Source: Rutpela maculata
Lineage: Eukaryota > Arthropoda > Insecta > Coleoptera > Cerambycidae
Assembly (NCBI GenBank): GCA_936432065.2
Contig: OW386285.2
Span: 36,263,920 to 36,327,919 of the forward strand
Length of the DNA stretch: 64,000 bases
Direction of reading: 5' to 3'
A program made the position numbers and the translations under genes. The notes under the pieces are model-generated. The model worked only from the letters and a program-made list of their open reading frames with translations. It was not told where the DNA came from and did no database searches. How positions within the stretch are numbered: the first letter of the stretch is position 1; every line of letters starts with the position of its first letter. Positions 33,095-44,615 of the stretch are shown here, in pieces.

Positions 33095-34554
33095 CAACTA
33101 GACGATCTTCTTGCTTACAACTGCAATATTAGCATCGCAAAGATTTAAAAACATTCAACCTAAATAGGTCTGTTTGATTCAATATTTCCGGCGGGCCAGC
33201 ACACATTTATCCGGCAGTACCGGAAGCAATATCCGATAGGATATGTTGCGTATGTCACCGATACTAAACAGCATTACGTTCGCTTTAGCACAAATGTAAT
33301 ACTGACGACAACCTTTGATCATTAATCCCCCGGCATCACCGTCACCGGTGGCTAGACGCTCCTCTCTGCCCACTAATTAGGGAATCTCCGCTGTGTCCGT
33401 ATCCCGCAGAGTACGTCGTAGGTCGGCTCCTACCACCGCCAAGGGTGATACCGTTCTGTTTGTTTCTATTAACAATGCAAATAAATCCGGGATTACGTGA
33501 GCTCTTCGCCTGCAAAATAAGCGGCTGACTGCAGTGCACTCAATGTGCCCGCTATGATGCTACATGTTTGGGATTGTTTGTGTTGAGGAAACAAACGTAT
33601 GTCTGCTGCGTCGGCTACCCCCCACGTACCTCTACGGCCGACGTCAGATTGCGAGAATTAAACAGATTAGTTCATTTGCTGTGGGATTGTTTCTGCTATG
33701 AGCGGATTTTGTACGCTAAAAACACGAGCCGAATTACTACGTTTAAGCATTCAGACATTGTCATTATAGCCTTATTTTGGAGATTTGTATAAAGTACTCA
33801 CCAAGATTGCTCTGCTGAAGAGAATTTAATATAATTACAAAATAATTCGGATTGTACCTACGATTCGTCTTATAATTGCGGATATTTATATATTTGCAGG
33901 AAATCCTGGTAGAGCGGATTAGAATTGTTAAGGGATACACGGTTTTTAAATTCCCTTCTTCATAAGTGTGTTAGTTCGCCATACTGAGCACGCTATTGCA
34001 GAGGAATTATTTTTGGTAGTAATATATGTAGGTGACGATTTGGTAAAAAATACTATTTACAATTTTGTTTGCATTGTTCTGTATACGAAACAAGTGGTAA
34101 AAAATATGCTTAAATAAATTCCGCTTCTGTATTTCTACAGCAGGCACTAATTATTAAATTACCCACAGAAAAGTAGTCGCCATTTTCGGTACCTACACTT
34201 TGTTTACATTAGAAATTTTTGTGTAATCCAATTATCTAGGCGTTTGTTCAAAAGGGCGATTCTTCGCATACTTAATACCTCTTTTATTATCCGAGTAAAA
34301 CCAAAACCATGTTGTTCACCCGGGTGGTAAGTTTTCTAGGCGAGTTGGATTCCACCGTACTACGTAAGTTATACAAAGCAACTAGTGATAATTGGTTATC
34401 CAAGATAACCTGTTGTTGAAACTATGCGAACTCACTAGAGGTCGTGTAAACAAGAAGACATTTATTTTTAGAGAATAACTTCTCCATATGGAAAGTCTCA
34501 AAAAAATCATGTGAATAAGAAGAAAAAGGAAAGCATTCCTAGATATGTAGATAC
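33095..34554. other. No gene recognised; GC-richer patch at 33180-33560
   Basis: The patch 33180-33560 has more G+C than its surroundings and overlapping open frames on the minus strand (33179-33539) with no motif I recognise. A protease-like reading (GDGDAGG) was considered and not accepted. The rest is AT-rich and empty. Confidence 0.45.
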
Positions 34555-34750
34555 TGACTTAACAAATCCCAACGTGTGAATTTGGAAGAAAAAAGAGGAA
34601 TACTGGACCAGAAAACTTAGCACTACCTTCCTTATTGGGTGAAACCATTCAATTTGAGGAGGAAGTGAAATACCTAGGTATTACACTAGATAAATCATTT
34701 AACTGGAACTCCCACTTAGAATAGGTAATCCACAAAGCAAGACTTAGTAC
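34555..34750 (+). pseudogene. R1-like non-LTR RT, segment before the insertion
   Basis: Reads RNTGPENLALPSLLGETIQF and then EEEVKYLGITLDKSFNWNSH, followed by a stop and VIHKARL. The YLGITLD...F.W..H block is the post-YADD part of R1-like RTs. It is cut at about 34750 by a TIR element and resumes at 36344. Confidence 0.8.
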
Positions 34751-35165
34751 ACGGAAATTAGGCAAATTTATGTGGAATAGAAGAAAAAAATTATAATAAG
34801 CTGAAATGTCTATAATAGTTAGCTTATATGTGTAAGAATACATATCAAAAAAGTTCCCACCCCCAAGGTAAGCTTCATCCCATCTCATCCCCTTTAGGGA
34901 CACCGCACTGGTTTTTTTACAATATCTTTTAAACGCTTTATCTTAGGGAAAAAACCTAAGTATAGGGTAGTAAGGTTTGTCATAAAATTCTCTACAAAAA
35001 TGGTTCTGTGTTATGTATCGATATTTCTATTACTTTTTATGTTATTAAATCGTAAACTGTAGGGTTAAACAAAAATGAAAGTCTGATTATATTGAATACG
35101 GTATTTAATCGAACATAACGCAGCCTGATAATATTTAAAATGATCCGCCTTATTCATAAACACGC

Positions 35166-35189
35166 TAGAGAGAGAGAGAGAGAGAGAGA
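35166..35189. repeat. (GA)n microsatellite
   Basis: AGAGAGAG tract directly before the readable part of the PIN-like gene. Confidence 0.9.
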
Positions 35190-35191
35190 AT

Positions 35192-35965
35192 CAAACTGTA
35201 ACTGCGGTTGATGATGCTGGTACAGTTATAGTTCAAACTGCTATTCAAAAAAGTTTTAAATCCGAACCGGTCGTAATTGTAGGACAAGATGTCGATCTTC
35301 TTACCTTAATTATTGCGCTAACGCCAACTGAAAAGGATGTTAGACTACTAAGGGAGGCCCAAGGTAATATAAAAGCAAGAGCTTATAGCTCTAAAGATTT
35401 ACAGTTGTAAATGTCCTTAAGAACTCAACAAAAACAGTCCTTTTTGCTCATGCATTTAATGGTAGTGACACAACTTCTGCTTTTTTTGGAAAAGGCAAAC
35501 TCCAAACTATAAATTAACCCGAAAACAAATTTACAAGAAGTTGTTAAAACCTTTAACAAACCAAATGCTACAAAACAGGATATTACCGAGGCTGGGGATA
35601 TATTTGCTCTTGCACTATATAAAGCACAAAAAAATGAAACGTCAATAAATCATCAGAGGTATGTTCTGTTTAACACCTCGGTTGGCAATTCTAGTCAAAC
35701 GGTTACTTTGGCAAGGCTACCCCCGACGTTCGCAGCCTTGCGACAACATTCGTTGCGGATTTACCACCAAATTCAAGCTTGGCATGGAAATGTTTTAGAG
35801 CCAGAAGAATGGGGATGGAAGAAATCAGGTGATATTTTAATACCTGTTTTGATTACTGAAGCAGCAGTAAAATCTTCGGCTATGTGTATGAACTGTCACG
35901 GACAAGCATGCTTTAATGCGGAACGGACCGACGAAATTGAATTTGAGCAAGTGGATTTAGTTTAA
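35192..35965 (+). pseudogene. PIN-like (FEN1/XPG-type?) nuclease family gene, copy 1, decayed
   Basis: A member of a multi-copy family of uncharacterised animal proteins, recognised from internal similarity to the copies at 44.9-45.5, 52.4/56.6-57.0 and 59.8-60.9 kb. The readable order is TAVDDAGTVIVQTAI, then VVIVGQDVDLLTLII (35281-35325), a stop at 35408, then FAHAFNGSDTTSAFFGKGK, another stop, and finally TLARLPPTFAALRQHSLRI, PEEWGWKKSGD and a shortened cysteine end CMNCHGQAC. The acidic clusters DDA, QDVDLL and GSDTTS are arranged as in FEN1/XPG PIN nucleases (DxD then GCD). One aspartate of the first cluster is Gly and the Cys of GCD is Ser. Most of the cysteine-rich tail is deleted. Function is inferred only from these motifs. 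Confidence 0.7.
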
Positions 35966-36343
35966 TTCAATTCTATATAATTTATAAAAAGTTGTTGAAA
36001 CTAAATGCTACAAAACAGAATATTACAAGGCTGGATAAATATTGTGTTTCCATCCAAAAGCGTTTTTGTTACCTACCTTTAAGTTTGCCGTCGATTAACG
36101 TATCTGCAAACGACCTATAAGACATGTTTTATAGATAATTTAATTCTCAATATTTTTCAGTACCTCTAGTTTTGTTGTAGAACATCACATTTCCAAAATA
36201 TTATTGTCATTATAAGGGTGAAACAGGAATGAAGTTCACCAGTTTTGATACTGTATTCCTACCTTTATCAACTGTCGATTCAGAAAATATCAGCTTATTA
36301 TAATTGTTTTCTTCTATTTTTGCTAATTTCCGTGTACTGTCCT

Positions 36344-37500
36344 TGTGAACATATGTACGTTATAGCCAAGACCAATAGTAACTCATGCCTCCATCGTTTG
36401 GTGGTCGAAGGGGACACAACAAATGAGTAGCTCTCTGGACTGCAGATACAAGCATGTCTGGCAATAACTGGTACAATAAGTGACATACCGTCAGTTGCTC
36501 TGGAATTCCATCTGGATTTACTGCCTTTTCTCATCTAGCCAGAGAGATAGTCCAGGTTGGCAATATACACAACATCACGGAACCCACCAGGCTGCCGGAT
36601 CTCATGATAGTCACGACATCCTGAAACTGCTTTCAGAACTTATGCCAACCTTGGCCAGCTTTTTAACATCCTGTTTCCCAAAGAGATAAATTTGGAGGAT
36701 TTGCGTAAAACCGACCTACAAAGAGCATTGTTGATTTGCAGATGGCTCCAAAAGCTCTGAAGGAACTGGAGCCGGAGTTTACTGTTGCAATCCAATGGTA
36801 AGAATGACTTCCAACCTAGATAGTAATGCGACTGTCTTTCAGATTGAAATTCATAACGTTGAACTATATGTAAGGAAGCTGGAAGAGACGCATCCAAGAC
36901 ACAGATCAATACAAATTTTCTTAGACCGTCAAGCAGCTCTCAAAGTTCTTGGGCCCTATCTTTGCAATTCTAAAACGGTTTGGAACTACTAGAGATTGAG
37001 CAGAAACAACAAGTTGACTCTGGGCATGGAAGGCAATGCAATAGCTGCCTTCTTAACCAGGAAAGGTGTAAGGAGAGACCAGTGCTGAACATATCGTCAA
37101 GTACCGCGCAAAAACCCTCCTAACCTGGAGTAAGAGGAACATACTCCAGTATTGACAAGGGTTACCAGGATCAGTTCATTCAGATGAGTTTATTACATAC
37201 CTCTGAAACCAAGAACTAAAAAATTATTAGATTGAATTCTAATTCTAGCCAATATACTAGCCACTGCAAATTAAATCATCTCTTATACAGGCTTGGATTA
37301 GCGGATAACGCTGAATGCAGTATCGTGGGAGGAGGATGTACGGCAGAAGTAAGTTCTATGTACCGGTCCCGCTGAAGAAAGAACCCAGTTTTCACTATTT
37401 GGCAAAGGGCAACTGCTTTCAGAAAATCTGGACGTTTTTTCTCCCAATAAGGATAAGCTGAGCTTTATTAAAAAGCTGAACCTGAAATATGATTAGGAGT
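36344..37500 (+). pseudogene. R1-like non-LTR RT thumb, RNase H and zinc motif, after the insertion
   Basis: Continues the ORF cut at 34750. It reads PRPIVTHASIVWWSKGTQQ, then in the next frame QACLAITGTISDIPSVALEF and HLDLLPFLI. The RNase H start is degraded to DLQMAPKALKELEPEF in one frame (ADGSKSSEGTGAGVY in another, near 36737). It continues NATVFQIEIHNVELYVRKLE and SIQIFLDRQAALKVLGPYL. The zinc motif is SHCKLNHLLYRLGLADNAEC (about 37261), with the last part FSLFGKGQLL near 37395. Many frame changes and stops. RNase H in ORF2 and a terminal Cys/His motif point to the R1 or I group. The sequence ends near 37496 and is followed by an R1-type 3' region. Confidence 0.82.
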
Positions 37501-37749
37501 AGTCCAAAATAGACCAAATGATCGCAGAAGAGAGTCTGATTAAAAGTCCACTCACATGTCAACCTAACCTCATACTAGATCAGGCAAGGGACACACTGAG
37601 CCTGTAGCGGAAACAAAATATCTCCTAAAATGCATTTGAAATACTTAATACATTTTTCCTGAAGGGGGCTGGAATCTTCGGCGTGTCGCTGCCTCTGAAA
37701 TAATTTCCAAAATACCGTAACACTTGAACACTACATTCTAATGTTATTA
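37501..37749 (+). mobile_element. Probable 3' untranslated region of the R1-like element
   Basis: Follows the last coding block. It contains AACCTAACCTCATACTAGAT, but no clear poly-A end. The boundary is uncertain. Confidence 0.4.
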
Positions 37750-37812
37750 CCCAACGCGAGTTTCGTCAACTATGTTGGAGTCATCTGCAGATAATTCAAA
37801 CTGAAATGATTT
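37750..37812 (-). mobile_element. Penelope-like tail motif
   Basis: On the minus strand: AATTATCTGCAGATGACTCC, then AACATAGTTGACGAAACTCG. It is the same arrangement as at 51378-51432 (GATGATGCCAACTTGGTTGG, CGAAACTC): a short stem followed by GAAAC. No coding part is attached. Confidence 0.45.
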
Positions 37813-38093
37813 TTTGAAATCATTTATTTAAGGTCTGCCTATTTCTGCGACTAAGATGCCAGGATATGAACTACTTCTAACCTGAGAATTTTTGCAACCT
37901 CTTAAGAAATATTGGAATGTGGGATTTTTACCTGTCTAGCATAGACCAGACAAAGAACGAACTGCTTTACATCCCTTCCGAAGAGTGGTATATCCACTAA
38001 GCAATTTTCGTCTAATATTACATAGCTTCTACGTATACTCGGGCATACAGGCCACTAGAAGGTGGGGTGATGTCTCTGTATTTCCCTGTAAAG
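37813..38093. other. Nothing recognised
   Basis: Short AT-rich spacer. Confidence 0.4.
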
Positions 38094-38600
38094 CCGGTGC
38101 TACACGATGTATCAAATACCAGCGTTGGATGCATGGTAGTTTGCCGCATCATGTGGCTCTTCTCCAAATGAGTAAAGGCGAACTTATGTGACAAACATTG
38201 GCCACATTACCATGTTCGGGCTCTTGTGGTTTTCATACACACATCAAAAGATGCTACGCATATTGGAAGCAACGCATGCTTTTATTCGGAACAAGGCTGC
38301 ACAAGTGGTTCACCCTTTTGCCCTCTTTTGCTGTCAATTTTGCTATTTTGTTGATAGTTTTCAATAGGTTAAGTACCTACGTTTTATTTTATGTATATTT
38401 TTACTCGCAAAAATTAATCGTTCTCGAAATATTTGCTATTTGAGTGTTTGATGCAAAGTTCCCTTCCAACATTGGATCTAGTGTTCGCCACTTTGTGTAG
38501 CAGTGAAAAATGTGGCAAATATTGGGTGCCCATATACGCCAAAATTAGGTCGAATATTGGAGCCCATGTTGGATCCAACGTTTGATACATCGTGTCGTGA
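38094..38600. mobile_element. Non-autonomous TIR element, about 0.5 kb
   Basis: Ends CCGGTGCTACACGATGTATC and the complement of GATACATCGTGTCG are inverted. Next to them GCGTTGGATGCATGG on the left opposes the complement of CCATGTTGGATCCAACG on the right. No recognisable gene. The open frame 38198-38443 has no motif. Confidence 0.6.
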
Positions 38601-41310
38601 TCACAACTTTCTTAATACGACGTACGGGAGAAATTGTTAATTGTTCCCCATCCCTAAATAAGCATCGACATATGGTGAATGGTGAATTAGCTAGTTTGGT
38701 AATTTGTACAGCCGCAGATATGTAATATGTATAATATATACCATGATTTGCTTATCCAACTAACCTGATTTATGGATTCGTGGTAAAGCAAAAGCACTAA
38801 GTTTTGAATGAAACTTCGTAATAGAATATTTTTGTAAAGTTATACAAACATAAACATTTCCGAAGTACCAATAAATTTCTAGTTTATATTTAGGTTAACA
38901 ACTACACCAGCGACTTTAATTTTTGCTGGGTTATTGTTTATAATACTGTTGAAACCTTTCTAATATGACCCTCGGATTTTAATAAAAATGTACAAATTAA
39001 ATAATGAATATAATGTCTAGTTATATAGTTCTCATTTGTTATTATTTAATGGAATTTTGATTACATAGAGTGCAAATATTTCTCCCATTGAAATATTTAT
39101 CAAATTTGATACAATCTTCCATACAATTTTGTACAACGGCAGCACTGATTTCTTTTCTTTTATGGTAAATAACCAGATTCTGGAAGACGAGCGTAGGTAT
39201 GAAGGCCGCAAGGGAACGAAATATGAAAAGTCGTGGTCACGTCACTTTTTCTACAAACTTTACGAACAGAAGTGGTTCGGACTCCTCTATAAGCTGTAGG
39301 GCCTCGTTTCTCTTTACCTAACACAAATTCATTCTGGATTTTCAAGGAGTTACTTCGGTGACTTGAGAAGCGGTTAAGAAAACATTTTTTTAAGTTGTTA
39401 CCTGTGATTTTTTAATACCAGTGATTAAATCGCAGTTCGTGATATATTGCCTATCACTACTCGCCACCATCTATGGTATGATCTTAACATTTTGTATCGT
39501 CGCAAAATTGGGATCTACAAGTATTCTTCTCTAAAGATAACTAGTGTGCCTTTTAAATTTGAGGAAACTTTCTTAGATATGTTAAAAACTAATAATTCCG
39601 AAGATCAATGAAATGCAATATTCTTTAAAAGCTATCAGGCAGCCATATCAATATTACATCTATAATAGAACCAAAGATAAATCACCGGCGGCCATTAGAC
39701 TTTAACTTCCTTTTTAATGAAAGCTTCATTGAATCTACTAAACAATTTGAGTCGGTCGATTCGACCGTGGATAATCCCAGATTAACGAAGGCCTACTCGA
39801 GTCAATTTAGGGCTATATTCAAATTACAAATTTAAATAGTTTATTAGGTGCAATGCGTATAATAACACAAGCGGAGCAAAGATAAATAAACTGGTATAAA
39901 TTTTGCTCTTTTAGCATATTGCAAAACAAAATAAATAAGCAAACAAACGAGTAAATTTTAAGTTGGGCATTACCGACTGCGAATACTCACGCACATATCA
40001 TACAGAATGTTTAGGGATCTATGGAATTCATTTAAATGAATGATAGTTCATAGAGTCAAATTGAATTAGATTTTAGCAACCGAAAAATTAGACGAGATCT
40101 GTCTGCTGAAAAGTGTGCTACACTAAAAAATAATTTAAATTTTAAGGAACAATAATTGTAGCGCTACCCCGGTGCTAACCCTTCGAGTTCCACTTTTAAC
40201 AACAGAAAATCATATTTTCTTGAAGAGATCGTTTTCATTCAGTTTCATCGAAATAAGTCAAGAGAACAAAATTATGATTTAATAAAAAAATATGTAACAG
40301 AAAGTCGTTAGGCGTAAAAAATGAAAAATGCCGAACTAAATCACCAGTGAATACAGTTTCTTGCCATTTTTTTGCATTGTATTGCTAAGATCCAATAGTA
40401 AAATGTTTACTAATTAGAATTTACCGACCTTTCTTTAATAGTTTATTAAAATGTCCAGGAAATAATTGTAAATGAATAATTAATCCAAAGTAATTGCAAT
40501 CATTTTAGTCTTATGGACAAAATTATCATATTAATGTTATTGAGCTTGGTAAACATGAATTCAAGATCAAAAATTGCAAATTTAAAAGTGAAGAATTTTC
40601 GTGGATTTTGCAATTTTTTTTATCTTCGATAGCTTATATTTCGAAAATATCGACTTCACGCTTGTGCCATTCACTTTTTTTCATCCTTTAGTCATTTTTT
40701 CAAGTCATTTCAACCGAAAAAAAACTTCAAATCTAATATGATCAAATAAAATTTCACATCATTTTTTGGCTGAGATGGAGAAACGAAAAGTCGCAATCAT
40801 CCTCCTAAAAATCTGAAATAATTCATGGATACGTAAGTCGATGAAAAAATGAGGATGGCGTGGACGGCGATTCGATATCTCGAGAAGTAAGCGAGATATC
40901 GGCTGAAGAAGTCGAAAATCCTAGGTAAATCGCCTCTTTCGCATTTCAACGGCCGAAATCTTGAAAACGTCTGGTTTACTAGTAACGCCGCTTCACTGAT
41001 GTGTTCTGATAACTGTTTTCTATAAGCAAAAAGAAATCAGGACGCCATCTGGTACCCATTTTTGTAAACCGGCGTCACGAAAAATGGTGATCGTTTTCGA
41101 CATTTCTCGCACTTCAAAAGAAAATTGACCCCCCAAACCAACTTACAGCTGCCTCTCTCCCTTCCACTACCTTTTTCTTACCTGCCACTCCTTTTTGTGT
41201 ACCTGAGACCTCAAATATGCATCGCATCTAAAATAATTTCAATTTAGGAATTGAAACTTTAACTTTACAGTTAAAAAATACATGTGTATCAAAAAATTGA
41301 TAATCATATA
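38601..41310. other. No gene recognised
   Basis: 2.7 kb with no repeat boundary or coding motif that I can support. Small open frames (for example 39160-39345, minus) are isolated. Confidence 0.5.
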
Positions 41311-42173
41311 CAGGGTGTCCCACTTAAAACTCCCGGCGCCATTTTCTCGATAACCAAAAGCTATATTTGAATTCTGTAAAAAGTATCTACTAGAATATAT
41401 AAATGACTTCAACTTTGAGTAAAAATGATTATTTTACACGTTGAGGTATAGATGGCGTTGCGATGCAAAGAAATTTTTCGATCCTAGGAACGATGAAATG
41501 AGTTGCATGAGATGGAGAATTATATTCTAAGCAACTTTTTTAATATGAACAATTTTTGAAAAATCACTGGTTTTCGAGATATTTGAATTTCAATGTAATT
41601 TTTCAAGTAACAAAAATCCCATTTTTTTTTCATATGTCTACAATTTATAGTGTAAAATTTAGTAGAACATACAACATAAACTTGACGCAAAAATTAGACA
41701 ATACACAATAAACAAAAATGTCAAAATCTTTAATTTCCAAATAGCAGCCCCATCTTTGTTTTACTTTAAAAATAAATGTTGCATTACCATCTAAATGAGC
41801 CTGATTCACTATGAAAAATATTCCAAAGGACTTATTTTCTAAAATGTATTTTAAAAAGTTATGACGATTTTTATATTAAAAAGAACTATATTGAAGTTCA
41901 AATATCTCAAGAACCAGTGATTTTTCGAAAATTGTTCGTATCATAAAAGTTGCTCATAATGTAATTCTCCATCTCATGCAGCTCATTTCATCGTTCCTAG
42001 AATCGAGAAATTTCTTTGCATCGCAACGCCATCTATATCTCAATGTGTAAAATAACCATTTTTACTAAAAACTGAAGTCATTTATATATTCTAGTAGATA
42101 CCTTTTACAGAATTCAAATATCGCTTTTGGTTATCGAGAAAATGGCGCCGGGAGTTTTAAGTGGGACACCCTG
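41311..42173. mobile_element. Mariner-like foldback with about 290-bp TIRs
   Basis: Ends CAGGGTGTCCCACTTAAAAC and its complement GTTTTAAGTGGGACACCCTG. The arms match through GGCGCCATTTTCTCGATAAC, ATATATAAATGACTTCA, GATGGCGTTGCGATGCAAAG and AACGATGAAATGAG. The 280-bp centre is AT-rich and has no gene. CAGGGTGTCCC ends are common among Tc1/mariner-superfamily elements. The flanks are TA-rich, but the duplication is not clean. Confidence 0.85.
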
Positions 42174-43330
42174 TTATATAAAATATTAAACATATAAAAA
42201 TCGAGAAAAATCAACAAATAAACATTTTAGTATGTAGTGTCGAAAACGCATTTCAAAAGTTATAATAAAAATTTGATCACTGGCGAATTCGTTCGGGGTC
42301 TAAATCTAACGACTCACCATAATGCATTTCTAATAAAAATTAATAATTTGTTATTGAAAAATTTACACAAAACAATTTTCAGTGTTTTCAAAAAAATTAC
42401 CAAATTTTTATTATAAATGCATTTTCTATAGTACTCAGAAGAAATACACAGTGTCCAGTTAGTGTCCCCTCGGAAGATTGTACAAAAACAGCTAATTTTT
42501 TAAAAAAACTTTCTTAACAAAACATTCTATGTTTCATCTCTACTATAACGTAAAATTATTTTCCATTATACAAGGTGTCACAAAAACGAGTTACAGACGA
42601 AAGTATGACTTTTTTAAACGGAACACCCCATATTTTTTGTCGCCAGTTAAGCCTCCAATGGTCCTGTATTACATCCTAAAATATTTTGCCAATCGAATGG
42701 AGTTGGACACCCTGCATAACGAAAAAATATTAATTATTCGAAAACATTATTAAATTTTTTAACTTGCTTCAAAAATTAAAAAAGAAAGAAATTCTCAATT
42801 CGATCCGTGTGTCTGTTTTTTAAAGTCTTTCTTCAATCATTACTCTGGATTGACTTAGCGATTTCTGTGAAATCTGTCACAAGCTGCTTGGCTTGGTGGT
42901 AGTCCCATAATAGTTTCATCAAATTACGTCTAGTGTAAAGTAAGCAAATGAAAGTAACCACTACAAAGCGTGAAATAAATTTTTTCAAAATTAAACCGCA
43001 TTAAAAAAAAGTCGCTAAAAATCATGGCATAAAATTTCACCCTTGTACGGTTAATTGAACCTCATTACCTAATACAGATATTGAAGTCGGTGTATAAATG
43101 AACAAAAAATGAATTCAAATGTATTTTTAACCGGAGCTTTTGCTAGCTACGGTAAAACTGCAGTATCATCTACATCAAGGAAAGCCCGTAATCTTTCGGC
43201 TTGAAAAACTGCCGTCAAAAAACTTTCCGAGACGATGAGACGTCCAATGCTAATGCTTCCACAAAGCTTCACTGTACCTTTTTGATAATGATCCACTACA
43301 TTACTTTGTTATTTTCAATCTAATCCTTAA
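42174..43330. other. No gene recognised; second mariner-like end
   Basis: Near 42568-42715 there are ACAAGGTGTCAC and TTGGACACCCTGCAT, which resemble the ends of another short element of the GGTGTCC type. The open frame 42529-42753 spans it and is not a gene. Confidence 0.4.
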
Positions 43331-43715
43331 GGGCCGATTTTATATGTACAGTTTAAACCTAAGTGTAACTAGAAGATTCTGTTGAGGTCCGAAATAAAAG
43401 TAAATAGCGTGTTTAGCAAAGTGTATATTAAGCACACTCATCAAACAGGAAATTAACAAGAACCTTTTAACAAGATCTCAAAAAGACGCTTCTCACAGCA
43501 GTTTTTTTACTACAAAAATCATTCGACAACTATCGATAATAACTCAATAACAACTATCAATACCACAGAATCTTTATTCAAATTAATTAATAATTTCCTA
43601 TTTGATAAATGTGCCTAATATACACTTTGCTAAATACGCTATTTACTTTTATTTCGGACCTCAACAGAATCTTCTAGTTAAACTTTGGTTTAAACTGAAC
43701 CTATAAAACCGGCCC
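43331..43715. mobile_element. Harbinger-type MITE
   Basis: 385-bp element. TIRs start GGGCCGATTTTATA and end TATAAAACCGGCCC, extending about 120 bp each through AACCTAAGTGTAACTAGAAG, ATTCTGTTGAGGTCCGAAAT and AAGTAAATAGCGTGTTTAGC. It is flanked by TAA at 43328-43330 and 43716-43718. A TAA/TTA target duplication with GGGCC ends is typical of PIF/Harbinger elements. No coding capacity. Confidence 0.88.
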
Positions 43716-43718
43716 TAA

Positions 43719-43899
43719 ATCAGGTCAAGTTTTTAATTTCCATTTCCGACCTTGTTCGATTTACTCAAGATGAAAAGAAACACCTGGGGACGCCGAAGAC
43801 GAAGATGAAACCTTTAGAGTCCAGATATTATTGGTCACTTCCGTCAATTATGAATATTTTGCAATTCATTGTTCAACTATTAGGTAGTTAGTATGTTAC
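43719..43899. other. Nothing recognised
   Basis: Short spacer between the MITE and the R1-like fragment. Confidence 0.4.
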
Positions 43900-44615
43900 G
43901 GATTCCTTAAAGATATCTGCACATATTTATTGTGAGTGGCAGTTCAAGGTCGCATGTGCCTCTGGCATCTGTCTCTTCTCTGTACTGTCTTCACAATTGT
44001 TCTATGATGAGTCTTAAACATTGTAGTATCACCGATCATGATGTTTTACTCTATTAGAATACCTTGTTCCTTGTCGAAGGTAGAAGCTAACATCCATCCG
44101 CACTGAGGCTTACTGCCATATAATATTTATATTTCTTTTAGCACTTCTGTTACGTCTAGGAACTTCACTATTTTGTTGAAGGTGGTCTCTTTAATTGCGG
44201 ATTCAATTTTTAAGCATCCGAAGAACAACTGTCTTCTTATACTGAGAGCCTCACACTGGCATAATAAATGTATGGGAAATTAATTTTCCCTTTCATATCT
44301 CCTGCACTAGAGGTAATTTTTCACTCTTGTTGTGATAAGTTGTTTATTTAATAGACAGTGTCTTGTGATGGCTTCTGTTATTTTCTTATTTGCCTCCTCT
44401 AGTTAGTTTTGGTTTTGGATGAAATCTGACTGAGGCAACTTATGATAATAGTACATTTGTTCCCTGATTTAATCCTTGCGATTCCACAGGATATCCAACA
44501 AATTGGTCGGGCCTTAGGAGCAATTTTCACTACCCTTTGTTCTTCATTGCCTCTTACGAGTCTTACGCTATTTTATTATTATGTGTTCTTCCAATTTCAC
44601 TTGTTCTTCGTGTAC
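43900..44615 (-). pseudogene. R1-like RNase H end and zinc motif, minus strand
   Basis: Read from 44615 downward: RLVRGNEEQRVVKIAPKARP (last RNase H motif), then EEANKKITEAITRHCLLNKQ, CRRYEREN, PIHLLCQCEALSIRRQLFFG and KETTFNKIVKFLDVTEVLKE. HC.LN.QL, CRR and HLLCQC are the terminal Cys/His motif of R1-like ORF2. The upstream part of the RNase H lies at 46014-46270 on the other side of a 1.4-kb TIR element. A stop within the zinc motif and degraded cysteines show decay. Confidence 0.75.

Larger units (their letters stand above)
34751..36343 (+). mobile_element. TIR element carrying a PIN-like gene, copy 1
   Basis: Ends AGTACACGGAAATTAG and CTAATTTCCGTGTACT are inverted copies. The match continues inward through AATAGAAGAAAA.AATTATAATAAGCTGA and AGGAATACA.TATCAAAA, about 130 bp per side with gaps. 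The element is 1.6 kb. It separates the two halves of an R1-like ORF, so it inserted as a unit. Besides the PIN-like gene it contains a (GA)n tract and no recognisable transposase. I could not settle the target duplication. Confidence 0.72.

Noticed and set aside
33179..33539. Serine-protease-like reading (GDGDAGG resembling GDSGG)
   Set aside because: The catalytic Ser is absent, there are no conserved Cys, His or Asp motifs in order, and the frames are short and broken.
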